From Drechmeria coniospora (lineage: Eukaryota > Ascomycota > Sordariomycetes > Hypocreales > Ophiocordycipitaceae): DNA of 64,000 nt. The position numbers and the translations under genes are program-made. Shown here piece after piece: positions 57,065 through 64,000 of the stretch; the stretch's first letter is position 1; the number at the start of each line of letters is the position of its first letter. The notes under the pieces are model-generated. The model saw only the letters and a program-made list of their open reading frames with translations. It ran no database searches and was not told where the DNA came from. The stretch is from NCBI RefSeq assembly GCF_001625195.1, contig NC_054389.1, forward strand, positions 2,420,001 through 2,484,000, in the 5' to 3' direction.

Positions 57065-59923
57065 ATGACCGACAATCCCGCAAAGCTGCCCCCGCAGATC
57101 GTAGTTCCCAGTCAGCCTGCCGCTCTCGCCGCGCCCGCCACCCCCGTCATCAAGGGCGAGGTCGCCGCCAACGCGGCCGAGACGGCGGATGAGGAGCCCT
57201 ACACCATCAAGTGTATCTGCAACTTCACTGACGATGACGGAAACACAATCTACTGCGAGACTTGCGACTCGTGGCAGCACATCGAGTGCTTCTACCCCAA
57301 CAACAGGGACGAGGCAATCCGAGAGGACTTTGCCCACTCCTGTGCCGATTGCAAGCCACGGCCCCTCGACCGGCAAGCAGCCCTCGAGCGAGCGCAGATG
57401 CTGAGGAATGCCGTCGTCAAGGAGCAGGCGGGCGGCAAGAAGCACAAGAGGCCCCCGAAGAGCCACAAGAAGAAGGCGAAGCCCGCCGACGTGCTGACCA
57501 ACGGCACCAACGGCCACAGCGGTCCGTCGGAGAATGGAAAGCGTGTCGGCCCCGGCGAGCAGCCGCCGCCGTCGAAGAAGTCGAAAACCTCGCATCGCCA
57601 CTCGCACTCCATCGGCTCCCTGCCGTCCAAGCGCAGCCCGTCGTACGGGAATTCCCGCTCCAACCTTGCCCACCCTCCGAGCCCTGCCACGACCCCTCCC
57701 GACCTCCCCGACGATTTTATGATACACCATTACTCGGACGGCTTCTATTCCCTATACAACGAAAGCCCCGTCCCCGACAGCCACAACAATGCATTTGCCA
57801 GCATCGCTATACCGGCAGCCCTCGGCCGCTGGCTGCGGGATCCCGCCACGATGAAGAAGGAGGTTGGCCGCACGCGGGCCGAGGTCTTTCACGAGCATCC
57901 TCGTACCCCCGCCGAGGCGATACCCAGGCTGGAAGTCGAGGACTCGACGCGGACCTCGGCCGCCGGAGCGACGCTGCGGTGGCGCTTCGTCAAGTCCACG
58001 GCGCCGGTCAAGAAGGACGTTCCGCTGATTGAGCTCAACGGGGAGATTGGATTTCAGAAGGACTACTGCGCGAACCCCGATAACCTCTGGGCCGATCTCT
58101 CATCCCCTCTCCCCTTCGTCTTCTTCCATCCGATTCTCCCCCTCTACATCGACACCCGAAAGGAGGGCTCTCTGGCGCGCTACATTCGAAGGAGCTGCAA
58201 GCCAAACGCCCAGCTGGACACGCACCTGTCGGCCGGCTCGGACTACCACTTCTGGCTCGTGAGCGATCGCTTCATCTCGGAAAACGAGCAGATCACCTTG
58301 CCTTGGGATTTCCGACTCGAGAAGAGCGTTCATTCCCGATGGCTGAACCTTCTTGGCCTCAGCGAGGACGACGCCGCCCTCCGGCACGAGCCGGAGATGG
58401 ACGAGTCGGAGTACAATGCGATTAAGAATTGGATTGACCGCATCCTGTCCGAGTATGGGGGCTGCGCCTGCGATCTCGAGAACAACTGCGCCTTTGCCCG
58501 ATTCCACCGCCGGTACATCTTTGGGAAGAACCAGGGTCGTCCGGCCAAGAAGAAGGCTCGAAAGTCGCGGAACCACACCATCTCCCCCACCAGTACCGGG
58601 CAGGCGACCAACAGCCCGGCCGCCAGCGATGGCCGCGTGGACGACAACGCCGATTCCGACATCAAGCATGAACCGACGGCGTCGCGCAGCAACCTCCTTG
58701 CCCGGGACCGAGGACCCTTTCCGCTCGGTCAATTCGACAAGCTGGGCATATTGACGGAGCCGACCGATCGCGACAAGAGAAAGGTTGCCATGGTGGAGGA
58801 TTCCTTTCGCCGCATGGAGCAAGCGCAGCCTCCGCGCAAGAAGAAGCGGGTATCCGATGGCACCACCGCTTCGACGTCATCCAAGCCCAAGCCGCGGACC
58901 GGTTCCACGGGCCCGCCGGCCACCGGCGCCGACGGCAGCGTGCCGAGGAGCAAATCCGGTTCGCCGGCCGCCGGTGCACAATCAAACGGTGCGGCGCACC
59001 CCGGCAAGCCAGGCGCGCCGCGGAAATTCTCCTCGGCCCTGGCTCGGCCGACGTACTGCGACGTGAGCATCCAAACAGATCCCGTGGAAGGCGAATGGTT
59101 CAGCGGTGCTTGCAAATCCCGCGGGAGCAAGAAGCGAGTCATCTCACTCTCGAAGCGGCTGTTGAACAGCAGGCTGAAGAACCACGTCGAGGAGAAGGAG
59201 GTGCAGAAGGAAGTGCAGATGGAGGGGCCGAGCGAGAAGCCGAAAGAGGAGCCGACCGAGGAGCCGGAGGATGAACGGAAGGACATGTCCGACGACGTTC
59301 CCAGCGAGAGGCCGAAGGAGGAGCCGAGAGAGGCGCAGAACCTGCAATCGCTGCCTCTGCCGAACGCCGCCGATGCCTCCGCGCACGTGGATCTGCCTAC
59401 GAGGGAGCGTGAGCCGTCGACTCTGTCCTGCCCCGCCGGTGCCGGACCCAGTCTGTCGCATGCGGGCGAGGATCAACCACACACAGGTGCACCCGCAGCT
59501 GCGACTTCGACGACGAGGAGCGGCACGGGGTCGCGCGGAGCCATGAAGACGCCCGACCTCGGAATTCAAATACCTCCCGTCCCTGCATTCGACAACAGCG
59601 CGCTTGCCACGACGCCCCTGCCTGTCACGAGCACGAGCGCGACGGTGCAATCACCGTCGTGCAGCACCCTGGCGAGTACGCTTCCGTCGCCGGTGGTCAG
59701 CAGTCTCGCCATCAGCCCGAGCCCAGCCAAGAAGAAGCTTAGCCTCAGCGACTACACAAAGAGCAGGATGAACAAGTCAGTGGGGAAAGCGGCCAGCGGG
59801 CTGGGTCTTGTGAAGCCTGGCCTGGCGAGCCTGGACGACAACGGGGTGGACGTCAGCATGGCGCTGGCCAAGGCCGAGGACTTGGTGTCTCCCCCTGTGC
59901 CCGCGGCAACCAACGATGCTTGA
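57065..59923 (+). CDS. SET3: Set3-type PHD and SET domain protein (952 aa)
   Basis: Core subunit of the Set3C histone deacetylase complex, which reads H3K4 methylation; related to MLL5/UpSET. A single exon. The frame opens with TTG at 57014; the first ATG is at 57065. The PHD finger spans residues 48-98, with ligands Cys50, Cys52, Cys64, Cys67, His72, Cys75, Cys93 and Cys96 (KCICNFTDDDGNTIYCETCD, SWQHIECF, HSCADC). A basic Lys-rich linker follows. The SET domain covers about 230-430 (VPLIELNGEIGFQKDYC; ARYIRRSCKPNAQLDTHLSA; DYHFWLVSDRFISENEQITL). The usual NHS/C-H-P core of active SET enzymes is RRSCKPNAQL here, which resembles the inactive Set3 class. The Pro/Glu-rich C-terminus has KEEPxEEP-like units (EKPKEEPTEEPEDERKD). 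It ends with a conserved-looking KKKLSLSDYTKSRMNKS. Confidence 0.93.
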   Translation: MTDNPAKLPPQIVVPSQPAALAAPATPVIKGEVAANAAETADEEPYTIKCICNFTDDDGNTIYCETCDSWQHIECFYPNNRDEAIREDFAHSCADCKPRPLDRQAALERAQMLRNAVVKEQAGGKKHKRPPKSHKKKAKPADVLTNGTNGHSGPSENGKRVGPGEQPPPSKKSKTSHRHSHSIGSLPSKRSPSYGNSRSNLAHPPSPATTPPDLPDDFMIHHYSDGFYSLYNESPVPDSHNNAFASIAIPAALGRWLRDPATMKKEVGRTRAEVFHEHPRTPAEAIPRLEVEDSTRTSAAGATLRWRFVKSTAPVKKDVPLIELNGEIGFQKDYCANPDNLWADLSSPLPFVFFHPILPLYIDTRKEGSLARYIRRSCKPNAQLDTHLSAGSDYHFWLVSDRFISENEQITLPWDFRLEKSVHSRWLNLLGLSEDDAALRHEPEMDESEYNAIKNWIDRILSEYGGCACDLENNCAFARFHRRYIFGKNQGRPAKKKARKSRNHTISPTSTGQATNSPAASDGRVDDNADSDIKHEPTASRSNLLARDRGPFPLGQFDKLGILTEPTDRDKRKVAMVEDSFRRMEQAQPPRKKKRVSDGTTASTSSKPKPRTGSTGPPATGADGSVPRSKSGSPAAGAQSNGAAHPGKPGAPRKFSSALARPTYCDVSIQTDPVEGEWFSGACKSRGSKKRVISLSKRLLNSRLKNHVEEKEVQKEVQMEGPSEKPKEEPTEEPEDERKDMSDDVPSERPKEEPREAQNLQSLPLPNAADASAHVDLPTREREPSTLSCPAGAGPSLSHAGEDQPHTGAPAAATSTTRSGTGSRGAMKTPDLGIQIPPVPAFDNSALATTPLPVTSTSATVQSPSCSTLASTLPSPVVSSLAISPSPAKKKLSLSDYTKSRMNKSVGKAASGLGLVKPGLASLDDNGVDVSMALAKAEDLVSPPVPAATNDA

Positions 59924-61052
59924 TTTAGCGTGTAGGATTTGTCTGTACCATTACACTCGTCGTCGCCGTCTCTCGCCGACCACGGGACGACTTGGGCTCG
60001 TACGTGGCTGGGTTGCGATGCCGCCTCGGCGCGCCCCGGCAGCACCTCGTTTCGAGAGGCTTACTTTGGGCGCTCAACTCAATGCTCGTGCATTTTGTGA
60101 GCCACTCTTTCATGGCGGAATGGACAAGTCCGTGAACCGCCGTCACGGAATGACCAGTCTCGCAAGGCGTTTGGGAAGAAGCGTTTGTGTGCGCCCATGG
60201 AACTCGCCTCTCCATCGGCTTTTCACGGCCACGGCAGTTGAATCCTCAGGATGACTTGGGAAAAGCAAGGGACGACCAGGAAACGGTGGCGTTTTTCCAA
60301 ATGAGACACGACTAACTCTGGCGTCCATTCTGTTGTTCAATTCAACTTGTATCTATATGCTCCATAGGTCATGCAAGCCAACACAGCTGCGTCTGTGGTG
60401 GCAATGCAGCGTTGGGCGCAAAGCACGAAACTTCGCCCTCACTCCCTTTACTCCCTTTCAAATGACGGTGCGCGCGAATGACGTTGAACGATTCCAGCCG
60501 GCTGCTCAGCATCCCTCGGATGAGCGTGACCCGTTGACTGCGCGTATCCGTAAATTGAGTGCCCCCCCCGGATCTGAGACATGCGAGTCGTGCTGATACA
60601 AGGGGCTCTCACCTCGCTCAAAGGCCGGGGGAGAGGAGGGTAGCATCACTCGGTTCGGCATGTACCTGGCTGGCTCGATGGTCCTGGGCTTTGTCTCATC
60701 CATTGCTGTTCCAATTATTTAGAGAGCTTCCCAGACGCAGGAACGGATGCCCGCTAGGCATCAGTGCACTCATCGCCGACGTCCTCACAGCTAGCTACCC
60801 GTTACCGGCCTTATGGCTACTAGACGTCGTCACACACTCTCTAGTGAACACATCGCGTCTGACACGTCATTAGCAGAGGAAATCATTACAACATATAGTT
60901 GGGAACATGTGTACACTATAAACAGTAGCATCGCCCCCCCCTCTTGTTGCCTAGCCATAGTTGACCCACTTTGGGGGGTTAGCTAATTGCTGGCACAGGT
61001 TGGCTCTCTAATCGCCACTTTTTGATTTACAGGAGTTCCGCGCGACGCCCGT
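59924..61052. other. Convergent intergenic region between SET3 and ALG7
   Basis: Two genes converge across 1.1 kb. No coding sequence, tRNA or repeat structure was recognised. A CCCCCCC tract lies near 60940-60947. Confidence 0.55.
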
Positions 61053-62550
61053 CTACCGGTGAGGATTGCCCAAGTTATCTTCCTTAAAGATGAGCAGTGC
61101 GAGCCTGTGTCTTCCAAAGAGGCCAAGCAGGCCAATGACTAGCTGCAGAATGGTGATTTCATACGCCAGCCGATCCTCTCGCAGAGGCCCGCGCCAGACG
61201 AGCCAGAGATTGAGAAGGGTGAAGTTGCTCGTCTCGACGAAGAGGCCCGCTTCGTCGACGGTGACGTGTAGAAGTCGAAGGCCGGCCAGCAGGTGCAGGA
61301 TTTGACCGACGAGAGGGTGCGGCTGATGATCGGGCGACCAGGGGGTCGTCGAGGGTTCGAGAAGCCCGCTGCGGGCGTTGAACCTTGGAAGGCGGTGGCG
61401 AGGGCAGGGGACGAGGCCGACGAGCTGGGGGCAGGAGTAAAGAAAGTTGAAGATTTGCGGGACGAGCAGGAGGCCGAGGGTCTTGGAGAAGTGGCCGAGG
61501 ATACCGACGACGGCAAAGACCATGCCGGAAAAGTAGCAGTACGTGTCGCCGACGAAGACCTTGGCGGGGTACCAATTGTGGTGCAGCAGGGCACACGAGA
61601 CACCGATCCAGGGGAGGAGAAGGTAGAGGGAGAAGAGATGCGAGTCCGTCGCCGGGTGCGGATAGGGGGTTAGGAGATAGAGGCAGTCGTTGAGGGCGAT
61701 GACGAGGGCGATGACGATGCACTGGGAAACCTCGATTCCGTTGATTCCGGCCAGCATGTTGATGCTCTGGGGACAGAACATGGCAACGCAGGCCATGTAG
61801 ACGTAGTATAAGGCGCCGAGGTTGACGAGCTCGCCCAGGTAGGGCTGAAGTTGTAGGGGGATGACGATGGAGGTGACGCCAAAGTCAACGAAGTAGACGA
61901 CAAGGATCGGGATGGCGGCCAGGCCGGGAATCCACCACTTGTGACGCCAGCGGATGTCGAAGAGGTCATCGCCTATGCCAAGGAGGGCCATCGTCTGGAG
62001 GGAAATGATGGCGCCGAGGTAGGAGGCGAGCTGCAGCGAGGGAGGAGGGGCCAGGTCAGCTGGTGGACTGGAAAGGAGCAAGAAATCGAGCGCGACTCGG
62101 TGTGCTCACCTTGTTGTGGGGGAAGCGGTGGAGGAGACGACCCTGGCTGCCCTCGACGACCTCGACGACGACATCGCGGTTGCCCCCGCCGCTGGTGGAA
62201 GCGACCATGTCCTTGTAGAACGGGAAGGGTATGAAGACGATGAGAGTCAAAAGGTAGACGGCGGCGCAGATGGAGCCCATGCACTCGGGGATTTCGACAT
62301 TGGTTAGCTTGCTGAGATCGCGACCGCGGAGGCCGGCTTTCATGAAGGTCGGGCCGAGCCAGCGGATCATGGCGTAGGAGAGGGAGAAGGCGAGGATGGA
62401 AAAGGCGAGGGAGGCGACGAGGGGATTGCCATCTTCATGAAAGGTATTGGCGATGATAGCGAGGGAGGCGCCGCAGAGGGTAACGAGGCTAAGCGTCTCG
62501 GGACGGGAGAGCGACGTAGGGGAGAGAGGTGGGTGAGAGAGGACAGCCAT
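61053..62550 (-). CDS. ALG7: UDP-GlcNAc:dolichyl-phosphate GlcNAc-1-phosphate transferase (472 aa)
   Basis: ER membrane enzyme for the first step of N-glycan assembly: transfer of GlcNAc-1-phosphate from UDP-GlcNAc to dolichyl phosphate; the target of tunicamycin. Exons are 62550-62110 and 62030-61053, separated by a 79-bp intron (GTGAGC...GCAG); the frame closes at 473 codons. About ten hydrophobic segments are visible. Family blocks include TFMKAGLRGRDLSKLTNVEI, PECMGSICAAVYLL, LLGIGDDLFDIRWRHKWWIP, MFCPQSINMLAGINGIEVSQ and KVFVGDTYCYFSGMVFAVVG, containing the Asp residues expected for Mg2+ and substrate binding. CPRHRLPRFNARSGLLEPS gives the HxHxRxxxxN-like cytosolic loop. The length matches fungal Alg7. 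Broken copies of its 5' end lie 1.1-1.4 kb upstream. Confidence 0.96.
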
Positions 62551-63159
62551 AATTAAGTTGGGTGGCTGGCCCTTGCTCGTTGCCTGTAGTTGTTGCCGTT
62601 ATGAGGAGGTTTGGACAAACGGCATCGTTACAATAGACGATGTGAGCCGCAGGTGGGTCGGCCGGCCGGCGGGAAGACAGTGAAATGTACAAGTATTGAA
62701 GTCAACGAGCGTCTGCCAGCAGCGGGAGGCAACAGGGGGCGCGCCTGGAGCAAGGGCGGTGGTGTAAGGTGCAGGTTGCTGCGAAGCGTCGCCACGTTGA
62801 TGAAAATGGCCAACTTTTAAAGGGAACGGAAGTGGATTCCCGGTGTCGGCGGGTGGGTTGGTTGATGCACCGACGGCAACTTGCGTCGCTCTACGCGCGC
62901 GTCTCTGGCACGTGCGGCTTCTGCACTTGCTCTGCTGTACAGTAAGTAGATGCAAGGACCTACACCTAGGTGCCAGTACCGGTACTGTACATGCACAGTA
63001 CCTGCAGTGCTGTAATTACTCCGTGCTTGACTACACTTTTTACGTACCGGTAAAGCATACGCCGTCTCGGAAGGGCACCAATGAATGAGTTGCAATACAA
63101 GATACAGACATAGGGCCACCCTAACCCCACGGTGTCTCAGTGATTATCGACGTAGCGCA

Positions 63160-63240
63160 GGCAGTGCAGGCAGGCAAGCAGTGCAAGCAGTGCAAGCAGG
63201 CAGCGCAGGCAGCGCAGGCAGTGCAGGCAGCGAAGGCAAT
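63160..63240. repeat. Gly/Ala-type GCAGGCAGTGCA minisatellite
   Basis: Repeats of GCAGGCAG, GCAGTGCA and GCAGCGCA follow one another for about 80 bp with small unit-to-unit differences. The repeat reads as Ala/Gly/Ser/Val strings in plus-strand frames, which accounts for the short open frame across it. Confidence 0.85.
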
Positions 63241-63284
63241 TGTACACAGGCACACTACCTATCAGGACAGAGTAGTCGGGAGCA

Positions 63285-63477
63285 GGAATAGCTTGCTGAA
63301 TTAGGTCATAATAAAAATTTATGTACGGAGTAATTAACAAACAACCAAATTGGGCCATGTCACTGTAATAGTACTGTATTTAGGAATAGCTTACTGAATT
63401 GGGTCATGATAAAAATTATGTACGGAGTATTAACAAACTACCAAATTGGGCCATGTCACTGTATCGTACTGTATTTA
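63285..63477. repeat. Tandem duplication, ~97-bp unit
   Basis: Unit 1 (63285-63382) and unit 2 (63383-63477) are adjacent and nearly identical, both opening GGAATAGCTTNCTGAATTNG and closing with CATGTCACTGTA and GTACTGTATTTA. They differ by a handful of substitutions and about three single-base gaps. Each unit contains one TACGGAGTA motif. Confidence 0.9.
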
Positions 63478-63645
63478 CCCCTTGGCCTACTAGATCTCTA
63501 TGTAGATTCACGATTACGAGCACCCTCTGTTGTCCATCCTGTGTGTATATATGGACCAGAGCAAGAGGCAATACTGGTATGGGCATTGACCAGGGGGAAT
63601 ACGGGTATAGGCGCGTTGACCACCAACTAGGGTAATACTGTAAGT

Positions 63646-63663
63646 AGGGCGCGAGAGCGCCAT
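63646..63663 (-). pseudogene. ALG7 start-codon remnant, copy 1
   Basis: Six codons read MALSRP on the minus strand, directly followed on the 5' side by the 104-bp flank shared with copy 2. After the Pro codon the similarity to ALG7 stops. Codon use differs from copy 2 (GCG/GCT, CGC/CGT, CCT/CCC), all synonymous. Confidence 0.6.
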
Positions 63664-63764
63664 CCTCCTTTTACCTCCGTACCAAATTGAATCATTCAGA
63701 AGTGACCTCTTGTTACCAGTTTCCCCCAGAAACGAATCAACACATCCATCCATTTATCCACTCC
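63661..63764. repeat. 104-bp direct repeat, unit 1
   Basis: Matches 63897-64000 with a single mismatch (ACCAAA versus ATCAAA). In minus-strand terms it is the sequence just 5' of an ALG7-like start codon. It does not resemble the flank of the intact ALG7 gene. Confidence 0.93.
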
Positions 63765-63827
63765 CAAGCGGGTGCAATGAAAGGCACGCCATCCTCGGCT
63801 GCGTTTGTTCCGTAGGCCATGTAGGTT

Positions 63828-63899
63828 ATTGGCAATGATGGCTAGCGAGGCGCCGCAGAGTGTGACGAGGCTGAGCGTCTCGGGACGCGAGAGAGCCAT
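63828..63899 (-). pseudogene. Truncated ALG7 5' copy (copy 2)
   Basis: Starts with ATG at 63899 and encodes MA followed by LSRPETLSLVTL and CGASLAIIAN, matching ALG7 residues 14-35. It lacks eleven codons after the second residue compared with the intact gene. Over the 22 shared codons there are eight differences, all at third positions and all synonymous. After Asn the frame leaves the ALG7 sequence (NLHGLRNKRSRG) and runs on to a stop near 63696. It is in the same orientation as ALG7. There is no splice donor at the break, so I read it as a truncated copy and not as a real exon, though the window edge prevents a full view. Confidence 0.75.
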
Positions 63900-64000
63900 C
63901 CTCCTTTTACCTCCGTATCAAATTGAATCATTCAGAAGTGACCTCTTGTTACCAGTTTCCCCCAGAAACGAATCAACACATCCATCCATTTATCCACTCC
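63897..64000. repeat. 104-bp direct repeat, unit 2
   Basis: Second unit of the direct repeat; it reaches the end of the window, so the true repeat may be longer. The two units are 236 bp apart, start to start. Confidence 0.93.

Larger units (their letters stand above)
62551..63644. other. Upstream region of ALG7, with tandem repeats
   Basis: The ALG7 promoter should lie in the first few hundred bases. Positions 62930-63080 include GTAC-centred words. A GCAGGCAGTGCA-type minisatellite lies at 63160-63240 and a ~97-bp tandem duplication at 63285-63477, each listed separately. No intact gene is recognised. Confidence 0.6.

Overview
The window is nuclear DNA of a filamentous ascomycete, most likely a Sordariomycete and probably of the order Hypocreales. 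The reasons are short introns (mostly 50-145 bp) with CTNAC-type branch points, GC-rich exons, single genes alternating on both strands without operons, and a gene set typical of this group: Mdv1, a Nur1/DUF2418 protein, a LAM-type GRAM-VASt protein, Set3, and a one-chain Leu1. The species cannot be fixed from the sequence. No RNA gene, intact transposon or CRISPR array was found.

Layout: 1-3846, no gene recognised. 3847-5525 (-), conserved fungal protein of unknown function. 8100-11931 (-), LAM/Ltc sterol-transfer protein. 14015-15565 (+), MIT-like coiled-coil protein, convergent with a JmjC protein at 15706-17310 (-). 18243-20492 (-), mitochondrial fission adaptor Mdv1. 21626-22585 (+), chorismate mutase, tail to tail with Bcp1 at 22683-23621 (-). 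24577-26469 (+), Vps17. 27021-28467 (-), COP9 subunit 6. 30304-32892 (+), Zn2Cys6 regulator. 34202-36896 (+), Cdc45. 38112-39010 (+), NCS-1. 39711-40792 (+), Rkm5-like methyltransferase. 41466-44207 (-), Leu1. About 46912-47759 (-), an unresolved conserved gene. 48275-49692 (-), Nur1. 50582-51172 (+), V-ATPase subunit F. 51519-52190 (-), NPC2-like lipid transfer protein. 57065-59923 (+), Set3. 61053-62550 (-), Alg7. 62551-64000, repeats and broken copies of the 5' end of ALG7.

The genes are mostly unrelated housekeeping functions and do not form a biosynthetic cluster. Two deal with sterols or lipids (LAM, NPC2), two with chromatin or the nuclear rim (Set3, Nur1), two with amino acid synthesis (chorismate mutase, Leu1). 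Exon joins were worked out by eye from GT/GC-AG sites, and the total reading frame was checked for each gene. Where the frame closes and the joined protein reads like its family, confidence is high.

The gaps between genes carry AT-richer islands packed with the short inverted motif TACGGAGTA/TACTCCGTA. The most notable structures outside ordinary genes are the broken ALG7 copies at the right end, which differ from the intact gene only at synonymous sites over 22 codons; an inverted 65-bp copy of part of the JmjC gene beside MDV1; a degenerate triplicated repeat at 40.9-41.3 kb; and a group of introns with an unusual GTYCG donor. I saw no evidence of a wholly new multi-gene system.
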